The notes below the pieces were generated by a model. That model did no database searches and had not been told where the DNA came from. It was given only the letters and a program-made list of their open reading frames with translations. Shown here piece by piece: positions 9,949 to 20,735 of a stretch of 64,000 bases of DNA. The translations under genes were made by a program, and so were the position numbers. This DNA is from CAVQEK01 sp963711495 (GTDB lineage: Bacteria; Bacteroidota; Bacteroidia; Cytophagales; Cyclobacteriaceae). Location: the NCBI GenBank assembly GCA_963711495.1, contig CAVQEK010000004.1, forward strand, positions 1,426,001 through 1,490,000, in the 5' to 3' direction. Position 1 is the stretch's first letter, and every line of letters begins with the position of its first letter.

Positions 9949-10030
9949 TGTTAGTCTGGCTTTTTCGCTTCAATGGTTAAAACGATCGCGGTGCGGCTTT
10001 TCCATGCACCTGCCCGAAATGATTCGGAAC

Positions 10031-10060
10031 ATGCTTAACCACCTGGGCTACAAGCCTGGT
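10031..10060 (-). pseudogene. remnant of the 5' half of tRNA-Ile
   Basis: On -, the stretch resembles the acceptor and D-arm of the intact tRNA-Ile about 90 bases away: TGTAGC-C/T-CAGGTGGTTA is shared except for one base. The rest of the cloverleaf is not recognisable, so it is probably a decayed partial duplication inside the spacer. Confidence 0.45.
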
Positions 10061-10172
10061 TGCGGAGATCATCAGTACAATAAAGAACATCAATAGGTTT
10101 TAAAATTTTTTGAATAATGTGGAGACAGCAAACCTCGGGGCGGATACTTGTCACGTTTCTGTCGTGACTCCA

Positions 10173-11696
<1,524 letters not shown>

Positions 11697-11848
11697 ATAT
11701 AATCTTTAAGTTTGTCCGATCCTGCCCCTTTTCAAAGAAATTTTCGTTTCCTTGCGGTTTGCTGTCAAACACTATTCAAAGAACTTTTGACACCCTCTTT
11801 CAGGGTATCTTCGCCGCCTGTAACCCAGGCTCTTTCTAAAAGCGGATG

Positions 11849-11880
11849 CAAAGGTATGCCTTTCATCCTTCTTCCGCAAA
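11849..11880 (-). promoter_or_regulatory. rRNA operon promoter, proximal
   Basis: On -, TTTG (11880-11877), a 20-base spacer and TACCTTTG (11856-11849) match the Bacteroidota housekeeping promoter TTTG-N19/20-TAnnTTTG. Start of transcription would be about 145-150 bases before the 16S gene. Confidence 0.7.
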
Positions 11881-11962
11881 CTATTCCTCTAAAAAATCTC
11901 TGAATTATTACTCCCCCCTCTCCCTCAATACTTTATCCCCTCTTCCCACTCTTTTCGGATCG

Positions 11963-11970
11963 CAAAGTTA
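11963..11970 (-). promoter_or_regulatory. rRNA operon promoter, distal -7 box
   Basis: On -, TAACTTTG matches the TAnnTTTG -7 box 114 bases upstream of the first promoter. The expected -33 position reads AGTG or similar, a poor match, so this second promoter is less certain. Confidence 0.4.
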
Positions 11971-12002
11971 ATGGATTGTGTCGGAATGATCACTCTGATG
12001 GG

Positions 12003-13289
12003 TTAAGAATTTTTATTATTATTTCTAAAAATTGTCTGTTTTCTATTTGGGCCGACAGAAACAATACTAATGCCCAAGTTTAGTTCCTCTTCCAGAAATT
12101 CGATATATGCTTTGAATGCTTCAGGAAAATCGTTGAAACGCAAAATATCAGTTAATGGTTCAACCCAGCCTTGGAAAGTCTGGTATACTGGTTCAATTTT
12201 CTCATTACACAAATCGTAAGGTATATTATTAGTTATCTTACCATCCTTCATTTTATATCCGGTGCATATTTTTATTTCTTTGAATTCACTCAATACGTCT
12301 GCTTTCATCATGACCAATTGTGTTACACCGTTGATCATGATGGCATATTTCAATGCTGGAAGATCCAGCCATCCACATCTTCTGGGCCGGCCGGTAGTGG
12401 CACCAAATTCATGACCACATTGCCGTAATTGTTCGCCGATATCATTATTCAACTCGGTAGGGAAAGGGCCTTCGCCAACTCTAGTGCAATAAGCCTTGAA
12501 AATGCCATAGACTTGACCAATCCTGGAAGGTGCAATACCTAAACCTGTGCATACACCGGCGCACGTCGTATTTGAACTGGTTACATAGGGATAACTTCCA
12601 AAATCAATATCCAATAATGATCCCTGTGCGCCTTCAGCCAATACAGTTTCATCGTTGTTTAGGCTTATATTGATCATGTAATCCGTATCGATCAATTTGA
12701 ATTTTTTGAGAAATTCCACAGCTTCAAAAAATTCAGATTCCAGTGCTTCTGCATTGTAATTAAACTCCATTGTATCCAATGTACGGCGATGTCTTTCTTT
12801 TAATTTCTCATAGCGATGAATGAAATTGGATTGTGTTATATCACCAACGCGCAAACCTACCCTAGCTGTTTTATCCTGATAAGTTGGGCCAATACCGCGT
12901 AGTGTCGAACCGATTTTTTCAACGCCTTTTGAATTTTCATACGCAGCATCAAGCAATCTGTGTGTGGGCAGGATCAACTGTGCCCGTTTGGAAATAAACA
13001 GATTATAAAAAGCAGAGATATTAAATTTCTTAAGACTTTCAATTTCTTTTTTGAATACAACCGGATCAAGCACTACACCGTTTCCAATAATATTTTTGGT
13101 GTTTTCTCTGAAAATGCCGGAAGGAACTTGATGTAGAACATGTTTAACCTGATCAAATTCCAGGGTGTGACCAGCATTTGGCCCTCCTTGAAATCTGGCA
13201 ACGATATCATATTTCTGGGCAAGATAATCAACAATTTTTCCTTTCCCTTCATCACCCCATTGAAGGCCAAGGATCACATCTGCTTTCAT
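12003..13289 (-). CDS. purA: adenylosuccinate synthase
   Basis: Joins IMP and aspartate with GTP to make adenylosuccinate, the first committed step to AMP, in the cytoplasm. The 428-residue protein starts with the GTP-binding loop GLQWGDEGKGKIVD and continues with FQGGPNAGHT; later family motifs visible are GIGPTYQDK, AEGAQGSLLDIDFG, YPYVTSSN and TGRPRRCGW. Length is normal. Its ATG overlaps the stop of the upstream STAS gene by four bases (ATGA), so the two are probably translated together, an unusual pairing. Confidence 0.98.
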   Translation of the reverse strand: MKADVILGLQWGDEGKGKIVDYLAQKYDIVARFQGGPNAGHTLEFDQVKHVLHQVPSGIFRENTKNIIGNGVVLDPVVFKKEIESLKKFNISAFYNLFISKRAQLILPTHRLLDAAYENSKGVEKIGSTLRGIGPTYQDKTARVGLRVGDITQSNFIHRYEKLKERHRRTLDTMEFNYNAEALESEFFEAVEFLKKFKLIDTDYMINISLNNDETVLAEGAQGSLLDIDFGSYPYVTSSNTTCAGVCTGLGIAPSRIGQVYGIFKAYCTRVGEGPFPTELNNDIGEQLRQCGHEFGATTGRPRRCGWLDLPALKYAIMINGVTQLVMMKADVLSEFKEIKICTGYKMKDGKITNNIPYDLCNEKIEPVYQTFQGWVEPLTDILRFNDFPEAFKAYIEFLEEELNLGISIVSVGPNRKQTIFRNNNKNS

Positions 13290-13636
13290 GAATTGGATTT
13301 TTTCAGTTCCTGAATGGCTTTTTCTTTCGTTTCAACAATATTAAAAATAGAATTCAGTTTGGTGATCAACAACAACTTTTCAACAGTCTGAGATGGTTTT
13401 ACCAACACAACTTCACCACCGCGGTTTCTGAACTTAGTTAATATAGTAATGAGTACTCCAATTCCACTACTATTTATATATCGGACTTCCGAAATATCGA
13501 TGATACAAAAAATGATTTCATTATTGATTTCATCGTTAACCAGTGAAATCAATTCCGGACCATGATTCTCACCAATCAGATCGCCATTGAATTTTAAAGT
13601 CAGAATGTTGTCCTGTATTGTATGACTGTAATCCAT
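13286..13636 (-). CDS. STAS-domain protein (anti-sigma factor antagonist type)
   Basis: About 116 residues, a single STAS domain. The core IIDISEVRYINSSGIGVLI matches SpoIIAA/RsbV-type proteins, in which the first Ser of the SSG motif is phosphorylated by a kinase anti-sigma factor and dephosphorylated by a SpoIIE-type phosphatase. No kinase partner lies nearby; a SpoIIE-domain phosphatase is encoded at 35689-36909. The ATG at 13636 (MDYSHTIQD) is preferred over a TTG at 13654. It sits between spoT-type rsh and purA, all on -, and overlaps purA by four bases. Confidence 0.85.
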   Translation of the reverse strand: MDYSHTIQDNILTLKFNGDLIGENHGPELISLVNDEINNEIIFCIIDISEVRYINSSGIGVLITILTKFRNRGGEVVLVKPSQTVEKLLLITKLNSIFNIVETKEKAIQELKKSNS

Positions 13637-13752
13637 TTTGGGTATTTTTCTCAATCAGCGTTAAAAATATTGCTTTTTAAAAATTGCCTCACAAAGTTAG
13701 GAATAGCACAGGTAATTCAAAGTATAAATGAAAGTTGTATTATTCAATATGG

Positions 13753-15966
13753 CTAATGTATGTCAAATCGTTTTACCTGATCAACTCCGGAAACTTTTTC
13801 AAGTTTTTTCTTGAGTAAATCGAGGTGTTGTGTATCGTGTACATAAAGTTGAATATCACCTTCAAAAATACCCCCTTCACTTTCAATGGTAACTGAACGC
13901 ATATTCACTTTCAATTCACTGGAAATAATTTTTGTGACATCATTTATAACACCTACGCGATCGGTTCCGCGAATCCGAAGTCCGGCAAGGAAAGAGACCT
14001 TCGTCTGCGATGCCCATTTCGCTTTTACAACGCGATGCCCATGTTTAGACAAAAGTTCGGTCGCATTGGGACAGTTGGCACGATGAATTTTGATCCCTTC
14101 ATGTGCAGTAACGAAACCAAAAACATCATCACCTGGAATGGGATTACAACATTTTGCCAGTGTATAATCGACAATATCCATATCCTCACCTATCAGCAAC
14201 ATGTCCCTGTCCTTACCCGTAATTTGTTTGATCTGCTTCTGAAAAGTTTTGGCATCGGATATTTTGAGGTCTTTTTCTTTATCCGATTTCAGATCAAAAT
14301 TCTTTATTTTTTTGATTTCCTTCGAATCGATCTTGCCTTTACCTACGAGATAGTAGAAATCCAAAGCAGTCTTAATTCGAAAATGGGTAAGCAGTTTGTC
14401 CAGTGTCTCACTATTTAAAATGAGCTTCAATTGTTTGAGCTTACGCCGTACAATTTCTTTCCCTTCTAAAGCGGCGGCCTTTTTTTGTTCTTTTAGCTCA
14501 TCTTTAATGCGCGTGCGAGCCTTACTGGTTATGACAGAATTCATCCAGTCATCATTGGGCTTTTGCTTATTGGAAGTGATGATTTCAACCTGATCGCCCG
14601 TCTTGAGTTTGTAATTGATGGGTACGAGCTTTTGGTTCACTTTGGCACCAATACAATGAGCGCCAATTTCGGAGTGGATTTCAAAGGCAAAATCCAAAGC
14701 GGTGGCTCCATTTGGCAATTTGCGAAGATCGCCTTTGGGCGTAAAAACAAAAACTTCCTCATTAAATAGGTTGTGACGGAAATCATCTACAAATTCTAAA
14801 GCGGAGGAATTGTTTTGTTCAAGCATATCCCGCACTTTACCAATCCACATTTCCAAGCCTGAACCACCGGAAGAATGTATATTATTTTTATATTTCCAAT
14901 GTGCGGCATATCCTTTTTCAGCAATTTCATCCATACGACTTGTCCTGATTTGAACTTCAACCCAAGTACCCGTTTTGCTCATAACTGTGGTATGGAGTGA
15001 TTCATAACCATTGGTTTTAGGCGTGCTGATCCAGTCTCTCAGGCGATCTGGATTGGGCTGGTAATAGTCAGTCACGACAGAATATACTTGCCAGCAAGCG
15101 GCTTTTTCCATTTCAGGAGGTGTATCCAGGATAATTCTGACGGCAAACAAGTCATATACCTTTTCGAAAGGGATATCCTGTTTTTTCATTTTGCTCCAGA
15201 TGGAATAGATTGACTTAGGTCTCCCTTTAAACTCATATTTGAAATTTCGCTTATTTAATTCCTTTTGAATTGGATTGACAAAATTTCTGATAAACCTATT
15301 TCTTGATGCTTTGGTTTCCCGGATCTTTTTGACAATTTCCTGATAAACTTCAGGTTCAGTGAATTTAAGATAGAGATCTTCCAACTCAGATTTGATGACG
15401 TAAAGACCAAGACGATGAGCCAAAGGAGCGTAAAGATATATGGTTTCGGATGAAACCCTGAGTTGCTTATGCCTCGGCATACTCTCCAGTGTGCGCATAT
15501 TGTGCAGCCGGTCTGCCAGTTTAACCAAAATTACGCGAACATCTTCCGACAATGTCAGGAGCATTTTCCTGAAATTCTCTGCCTGTTGTGAGGATCCATA
15601 ATCAAAAACACCAGATATCTTTGTCAGGCCATCGATAATTTTGGCGACTTTTTTACCAAAATGCCTTTCGATATCTTCTATTTCGAGTTCTGTATCTTCA
15701 ACTACATCGTGGAGTAAGGCAGCAATAATGGAAGTGGTACCCAAACCAATCTCAACGACGCAAATTTCTGCCACGGCCAACGGGTGAAATATATATGGTT
15801 CACCTGATCTTCTACGCATGTTTTTATGCGCATCAAGAGACATGTTGAATGCTTTCTTGATCAGTTTGGCATCACCCTCCCTGAGAAATGGCTTGGCATG
15901 TCTTAAGAGTGTCCTGTAACGTCGTAATATCTCAATCTTCTCTTCTTCAAACGCGACTTCAGTCAT
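13753..15966 (-). CDS. rsh: bifunctional (p)ppGpp synthetase/hydrolase, RelA/SpoT family
   Basis: Makes and degrades the stringent-response alarmone. The 737-residue protein has the full Rsh layout: an HD hydrolase domain at about 50-200 with YIFHPLAVAEI and LLHDVVEDT intact, a synthetase domain at about 240-380 with the RxKS site (GRPKSIYSIWSKM) and YESLHTTVM, a TGS domain at about 405-465 (VFVFTPKGDLRKLP), a Cys-containing segment (AKCCNPIPGDDVFGF) and a C-terminal ACT domain. Intact HD motifs indicate a true bifunctional enzyme. It is divergent from tRNA-Leu. Confidence 0.97.
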   Translation of the reverse strand: MTEVAFEEEKIEILRRYRTLLRHAKPFLREGDAKLIKKAFNMSLDAHKNMRRRSGEPYIFHPLAVAEICVVEIGLGTTSIIAALLHDVVEDTELEIEDIERHFGKKVAKIIDGLTKISGVFDYGSSQQAENFRKMLLTLSEDVRVILVKLADRLHNMRTLESMPRHKQLRVSSETIYLYAPLAHRLGLYVIKSELEDLYLKFTEPEVYQEIVKKIRETKASRNRFIRNFVNPIQKELNKRNFKYEFKGRPKSIYSIWSKMKKQDIPFEKVYDLFAVRIILDTPPEMEKAACWQVYSVVTDYYQPNPDRLRDWISTPKTNGYESLHTTVMSKTGTWVEVQIRTSRMDEIAEKGYAAHWKYKNNIHSSGGSGLEMWIGKVRDMLEQNNSSALEFVDDFRHNLFNEEVFVFTPKGDLRKLPNGATALDFAFEIHSEIGAHCIGAKVNQKLVPINYKLKTGDQVEIITSNKQKPNDDWMNSVITSKARTRIKDELKEQKKAAALEGKEIVRRKLKQLKLILNSETLDKLLTHFRIKTALDFYYLVGKGKIDSKEIKKIKNFDLKSDKEKDLKISDAKTFQKQIKQITGKDRDMLLIGEDMDIVDYTLAKCCNPIPGDDVFGFVTAHEGIKIHRANCPNATELLSKHGHRVVKAKWASQTKVSFLAGLRIRGTDRVGVINDVTKIISSELKVNMRSVTIESEGGIFEGDIQLYVHDTQHLDLLKKKLEKVSGVDQVKRFDIH

Positions 15967-16013
15967 ATGTTTCCTCTATATTAGCAACGAAAATAAAAAA
16001 GAATTTACAAACA

Positions 16014-16044
16014 ATTGATAATACGTGCTAAATCCGTACCTTTG
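16014..16044 (+). promoter_or_regulatory. tRNA-Leu promoter
   Basis: ATTG (16014-16017), a 19-base spacer and TACCTTTG (16037-16044) match the Bacteroidota promoter with one mismatch at -33. The -7 box ends 21 bases before the tRNA. Confidence 0.65.
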
Positions 16045-16065
16045 CATTCCATTTTTCAAAATTCT

Positions 16066-16147
16066 GCGGATGTGGCGAAATTGGTAGACGCACTAGACTT
16101 AGGATCTAGCGCCGCAAGGCTTGGGGGTTCGAGTCCCTCCATCCGCA
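16066..16147 (+). tRNA. tRNA-Leu (TAG)
   Basis: 82-nt class II tRNA: acceptor GCGGATG pairs with CATCCGC, anticodon loop CTTAGGA, long variable arm (CGCCGCAAGGC), TTCGAGTC T-loop, discriminator A. CCA is not encoded. Confidence 0.96.
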
Positions 16148-16160
16148 CATTTGCGGTCAG

Positions 16161-16205
16161 ACCCTCGGTTGCGATACCACTTCTTATCGGGATTGAGGGT
16201 TTTTA
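16161..16205 (+). terminator. terminator after tRNA-Leu
   Basis: ACCCTC pairs with GAGGGT, and inside it CGATA pairs with TATCG across an internal loop; five Ts (16200-16204) follow, one of them the last base of the stem. It begins 14 bases past the tRNA. Confidence 0.6.
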
Positions 16206-16236
16206 ATTTAGTTGTTACATTAAACATTCTTATACC

Positions 16237-17562
16237 TTGGATATTTCATTAGAAAAAAACACAGCAACAGACGGCTTAATTAAAATTAAATTAAAGGAAG
16301 CTGATTACCAATCAAAGTACGAAGAAAAAGTTAAATCGTACAGCAAACAAGCCACGTTTAAAGGCTTTAGACCTGGTAAGGTACCTCCCGGCTTAATACG
16401 TAAAATGTATGGCAAATCCATCCTGGTAGAAGAAATCAATAAATTACTTGTCGATTCGCTAAAACAATACATCAAAGACAATGATATTAAAATCATTGGT
16501 GACCCGCTACCTAATAACGAAAAAGCATCTGAAATTGATTGGGATAATCAGAAGGAATTTGACTTTGAATATGAAGTGGGTTTGGTGGATGATTTCAAAT
16601 ATGATCTCGGATTTAAGATTACGCGCTTTGAGATAAAGGCGGAGAAAAAGGACATTGAGGAAATCGTTAAGGATTTGAAAAAACGATATGGTAAAACTGA
16701 AGAAATCGAAACCAGTGAACAAGGCGATGCATTGTTTGGTGAATTAAGGGAAGATGCAGGAGAATTTGCCAAAGAAATCCACATCGATTCCAACCTGGTA
16801 AAAAAGAAATCAATTAAGCTTTTTACTGGTTTGAAAGTGGGGGACAGGGTGAAGGTTGATATTCAATCGATTTTTGATAAAGATGAAGATCTGGCGGCTT
16901 TGATCAACCAGGAAGAGGCATCTGTGAAGAAAATGAAAGGGGAATATGAATTTGAAGTAAAAAAAATTCACCGCACCATACCAGCAGAAATGAACCAGGA
17001 ATTTTTTGATCGGATATTTGGGAAGGATAAAGTAAAAAGTGCGGATGAATTTATGGAGAAATATACGGAATTGATTGAGACAAACTATAAAAAGGAAAGT
17101 GCATATCTTCTTTCAAAAGATATGCAACAAAAAATGCTAGACGGTATTCAATTGAATGTGCCTGAGGATTTTTATAGAAAATGGTTACTCGCCAGTAATG
17201 AAGGCCTGCGGGAAGAAGACCTTAAAGGTGATTTTGAACATTATCTGAGAGACCTCAAATGGACCTTGATCAAAAACCGGATTGCCGATGACAATGATAT
17301 CAAAGTTGAAAATGAAGATGTAGTCAAACGTACCAAGGAATTCTTTAAAGAACAGTACGGAATGTTTGATTTGGATGAAGAAACTGATAAAAACCTGGAA
17401 ATGTTGGCCAACAATTACCTCCAGCAAAATAAAGGAGAAAATTATTACAACATTTATTCACAGGTACGCACAGAGAAAATTATGGATTTCGTGAAGCAAA
17501 AAGCGGAAATAACCGTTAAACAGGTAAGCAGGGATGAATTCAATAAAAAAGTTGAAAACTAA
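16237..17562 (+). CDS. tig: trigger factor
   Basis: Ribosome-associated chaperone that shields nascent chains. The 441-residue protein opens with MDISLEKN and carries the ribosome-binding signature (FKGFRPGKVPPGLIRKMYG, near residues 41-59), followed by a divergent central domain and a long helical C-terminal arm region. As in other Bacteroidota, the FKBP-like domain is weak. The only start that keeps the normal N-terminus is a TTG at 16237, with no clear Shine-Dalgarno sequence. It precedes clpP and clpX as in most bacteria, but a terminator separates it from them. Confidence 0.94.
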   Translation: MDISLEKNTATDGLIKIKLKEADYQSKYEEKVKSYSKQATFKGFRPGKVPPGLIRKMYGKSILVEEINKLLVDSLKQYIKDNDIKIIGDPLPNNEKASEIDWDNQKEFDFEYEVGLVDDFKYDLGFKITRFEIKAEKKDIEEIVKDLKKRYGKTEEIETSEQGDALFGELREDAGEFAKEIHIDSNLVKKKSIKLFTGLKVGDRVKVDIQSIFDKDEDLAALINQEEASVKKMKGEYEFEVKKIHRTIPAEMNQEFFDRIFGKDKVKSADEFMEKYTELIETNYKKESAYLLSKDMQQKMLDGIQLNVPEDFYRKWLLASNEGLREEDLKGDFEHYLRDLKWTLIKNRIADDNDIKVENEDVVKRTKEFFKEQYGMFDLDEETDKNLEMLANNYLQQNKGENYYNIYSQVRTEKIMDFVKQKAEITVKQVSRDEFNKKVEN

Positions 17563-17585
17563 TAGGCTTGAAATGAGGTTATTGT

Positions 17586-17617
17586 AAAAGTCCTTTTATC
17601 AAAGGGCTTTTTTTTTA
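17586..17617 (+). terminator. terminator after tig
   Basis: AAAG-T-CCTTT pairs with AAAGG-G-CTTT around a short TATC loop, followed by a run of T (17608-17616). It suggests that clpP has its own promoter. Confidence 0.75.
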
Positions 17618-17649
17618 TTTTTGTAAATACTTCTGTAAAATTGAAAATA

Positions 17650-18336
17650 ATGATTAACAAAGATTTAGACAAAGAAGAGTTCCGTAAGTACGCGGTGAAG
17701 GGTCGCGGCATCAACGGTTTGACGTTCGACAGTTATGTACAAAGGGTTGAAAATATGACCCGGGCGGTCATAGAAGAAAGACCTACAAACTTTAGGGAAA
17801 TTGATGTTTTTTCCAGATTGATCATGGACCGTATTATCTTTCTGGGTCTTGCCATTGATGATAATATTTCAAATATAATCACAGCCCAACTGTTATTTTT
17901 ACAAAGCACCGATGCAAAAAAAGATATACATTTATATTTAAATAGCCCGGGTGGATCAGTTTATGCCGGACTGGGCATTTACGATACCATGCAATTTGTG
18001 TCTCCTGATGTGGCAACAATTTGTACAGGTCTTGCTGCTTCCATGGCTGCCGTATTGTTAGCCGGCGGATGCAAGTCAAAACGTTCGGCTTTGCCACATG
18101 CCCGTATAATGATCCATCAGCCTATGAGCGGAATGCAGGGCCAGGCTTCAGATATGGAAATTTCGCTGAAACAGACCTTGTCCGTGAAAAAGGATTTATA
18201 CGATATTCTGGCGAAACATAGTGGCCAGAAATACGAACAAATAGAAAAGGACTCAGACAGAGATTTTTGGCTCAAACCGGAAGAAGCCAAAACTTATGGA
18301 TTGATAGATGAAGTTTTAATTTCTACCAAAAAATAA
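17650..18336 (+). CDS. clpP: ATP-dependent Clp protease proteolytic subunit
   Basis: Serine peptidase that forms the tetradecameric degradation chamber fed by ClpX. 228 residues. The triad is visible: Ser131 in GLAASMAAV, His156 in RIMIHQP, and Asp205 in the DRDFWL segment. The oxyanion strand NSPGGSVYAG is intact. The ATG at 17650 is chosen; a TTG at 17641 would add three residues. The stop is two bases before clpX. Confidence 0.97.
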   Translation: MINKDLDKEEFRKYAVKGRGINGLTFDSYVQRVENMTRAVIEERPTNFREIDVFSRLIMDRIIFLGLAIDDNISNIITAQLLFLQSTDAKKDIHLYLNSPGGSVYAGLGIYDTMQFVSPDVATICTGLAASMAAVLLAGGCKSKRSALPHARIMIHQPMSGMQGQASDMEISLKQTLSVKKDLYDILAKHSGQKYEQIEKDSDRDFWLKPEEAKTYGLIDEVLISTKK

Positions 18337-18338
18337 TT

Positions 18339-19574
18339 ATGACCCAGGTTACCTGCTCGTTCTGTGGAAGAAAAAAGAAGGATGTAGATCTGATGGTTTC
18401 GGGTATTCATGCCCATATATGCAATTATTGTATCGATCAGGCTTATCAGATCTTGCTGGAGGAACAAAAGACCAAAGATAACAAATCAAAACCCTCGTTT
18501 AACCTGGTGAAACCCCAGGCCATGAAATCGTATCTTGACCAGTATGTTGTAGGGCAGGATGAAGCCAAGAAGGTGATTTCAGTGGCGGTTTATAATCACT
18601 ACAAACGCTTAATGCAGAAAGTAGAAGAGGACGATGATGTGATTATTGAAAAATCCAACATCGTGATGGTGGGCGAGACCGGTACGGGCAAGACATACCT
18701 CGCGCGTACTTTGGCGAACATGCTCCAGGTACCATTCTGTATCGCGGATGCCACCGTCCTTACTGAGGCAGGTTATGTTGGAGAAGATGTAGAGAGCATA
18801 CTCACTCGTTTGTTGCAATCAGCAAATTACGAAGTGGAAGCTGCAGAAAGAGGCATAGTTTACATTGATGAAATTGACAAAATTGCCAGAAAATCGGATA
18901 ATCCATCCATTACCAGAGATGTGAGTGGCGAAGGAGTGCAGCAGGCATTGCTCAAATTGCTCGAAGGTACCATCATTAATGTGCCACCCCAAGGAGGCCG
19001 AAAGCATCCTGATCAGAAAATGATCCAGATCAATACGGAAAATATTCTGTTCCTGTGCGGGGGGGCTTTTGATGGAATTGGTAAAATCATTGAGAACCGC
19101 ATGAATACTTCACCGCTTGGTTTTACCAGCAATACAGAAACCCGGGAAAGGGTCTCCGTTGATAAAGACAATATTTTGAAATATATCAATGCCAAAGACA
19201 TGAAGAAATTTGGTTTGATCCCGGAATTGATCGGCAGATTACCGGTTTTGACGTATCTGGATCCACTGGATCGTGGTACACTAAAACAAATTTTGACTGA
19301 GCCTAAAAATGCCTTAACAAAGCAGTATAAGAAGCTTTTTGAAATGGAAGATATTAAGCTTGAATTTGAGGATGAAGCACTGGACTATATTGTCGATAAA
19401 GCCATAGAATTTAAACTTGGCGCGAGAGGACTCCGATCAATTTGTGAAGCCATTGTTAACGATGCCATGTTTGAACTGCCTTCCGCAAAGGATGTCGACG
19501 AATTGATCGTGACCAGGGATTACGCTATCGGGAAGTTTGATAAATCAAGGATCAATAAGTTGAAAGCAGCTTAG
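18339..19574 (+). CDS. clpX: ATP-dependent Clp protease ATP-binding subunit
   Basis: AAA+ unfoldase that delivers substrates to ClpP. 411 residues: N-terminal C4 zinc finger (CSFCGRKK and CNYC), Walker A GETGTGKT near residue 113, Walker B IVYIDEIDKI, sensor and pore motifs including GYVGEDVES, and the C-terminal domain with GARGLRSICE. Length is normal. It begins two bases after clpP and ends ten bases before the convergent lpxB, so there is no room for a separate terminator. Confidence 0.98.
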   Translation: MTQVTCSFCGRKKKDVDLMVSGIHAHICNYCIDQAYQILLEEQKTKDNKSKPSFNLVKPQAMKSYLDQYVVGQDEAKKVISVAVYNHYKRLMQKVEEDDDVIIEKSNIVMVGETGTGKTYLARTLANMLQVPFCIADATVLTEAGYVGEDVESILTRLLQSANYEVEAAERGIVYIDEIDKIARKSDNPSITRDVSGEGVQQALLKLLEGTIINVPPQGGRKHPDQKMIQINTENILFLCGGAFDGIGKIIENRMNTSPLGFTSNTETRERVSVDKDNILKYINAKDMKKFGLIPELIGRLPVLTYLDPLDRGTLKQILTEPKNALTKQYKKLFEMEDIKLEFEDEALDYIVDKAIEFKLGARGLRSICEAIVNDAMFELPSAKDVDELIVTRDYAIGKFDKSRINKLKAA

Positions 19575-19583
19575 CAGTATTTG

Positions 19584-20711
19584 TTAAAAAACTTTGTTTT
19601 CGGCTGTCAGGTAATCAAAAATCAATCCGGCAGCCTTTTTTGATGCATTTTCATTACCTAATTTTTCCCTGATTATTTTGTACCCCTGAAGAACAGAAAG
19701 CCGGTAAGAATTTTCCAGCGTTAGCCGTTGTACTTCCTCCCGTAAACTATTTGTGGTGAGCAGGTCCTGAATTAATTCTTTGACAACAGCGCTACCGGCA
19801 ATGAGGTTAACCAATGATATAAAATTAACCCTAATGAGTCTTCGCGCTATATGATAGCTGATGGTCGAAGTTTTATAAATGACTACCTGAGGGATATCAA
19901 ACAGTGCGGTTTCCAGCGTGGCCGTGCCCGAAACCACTACAGCACTATGCGCGTGCAGCAATAAATTGTAATTGTCTTCCGGGATCAACGTTACATTATC
20001 TGTCTTATCGATCATTTGGTATAATTCATCCGGGAGATTGTTTACTACCGAAAGTGCAAATTGCCATTCGGGAAATGACCTGGCCAGATTCTTCAGGCTG
20101 GTCAGATGTCTTGATACTTCCTGTTTACGGCTGCCGGGTAATAGAGCGATTATTGGGACGTTTGGTTTTAAACCATATTTTTCATGAAAATTGTTGATGG
20201 GGGTAAAGTCATTTACGGCATCCACCACAGGATTTCCCACATAGTCGACATGCACCTGGTGTTTTTGATAAAATTCCTGCTCGAAAGGTAAGATGACAAA
20301 CATCCGGTCCACATATTTTTTTACCTTTTTAACCCTGGATTGGTTCCAGGCCCAGAGTTTGGGTGAGATATAATAAAAAACTTTGAAGCCGTTGTTTTTC
20401 GCAAACTTTGCTATGCGCAGGTTAAAACCGGCAAAATCGATGAGGATTACTAAGTTAGGCTTATTATCCTTAATATCCTTCTGACACTTTTTCAGGAAAC
20501 GTCTGATTTTGCCCAGGCTTTGCAAAACTTCCATGAAACCCATGATGGCCATTTCACGATAGTGAATAACCAACTTGGCACCTGCATCTTGCATATAATC
20601 ACCGCCCCAGGCACGAAAACTGGCATCAGGGTCCTCTTTTTGGAGGGCTTTGATGAGATTGGAGCCATGGAGATCACCGGACCGCTCACCGGCTATCAGA
20701 TAATATTTCAT
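19584..20711 (-). CDS. lpxB: lipid-A-disaccharide synthase
   Basis: Inverting GT19 glycosyltransferase that joins UDP-diacylglucosamine and lipid X at the inner membrane in lipid A synthesis. 375 residues, normal length. Visible motifs: the N-terminal GERSGDLHGSNLI, the membrane-associated FAGFNLRIAKFAK, PKLWAWNQSRVKKVK, the nucleotide-sugar region LPGSRKQEV, and VVVSGTATLETAL. It lies 24 bases downstream of queD on the same strand, so the two may be co-transcribed, although their functions are unrelated. Confidence 0.97.
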   Translation of the reverse strand: MKYYLIAGERSGDLHGSNLIKALQKEDPDASFRAWGGDYMQDAGAKLVIHYREMAIMGFMEVLQSLGKIRRFLKKCQKDIKDNKPNLVILIDFAGFNLRIAKFAKNNGFKVFYYISPKLWAWNQSRVKKVKKYVDRMFVILPFEQEFYQKHQVHVDYVGNPVVDAVNDFTPINNFHEKYGLKPNVPIIALLPGSRKQEVSRHLTSLKNLARSFPEWQFALSVVNNLPDELYQMIDKTDNVTLIPEDNYNLLLHAHSAVVVSGTATLETALFDIPQVVIYKTSTISYHIARRLIRVNFISLVNLIAGSAVVKELIQDLLTTNSLREEVQRLTLENSYRLSVLQGYKIIREKLGNENASKKAAGLIFDYLTAENKVF

Positions 20712-20735
20712 AGTGGTGGTTGATTGATGCAGATT

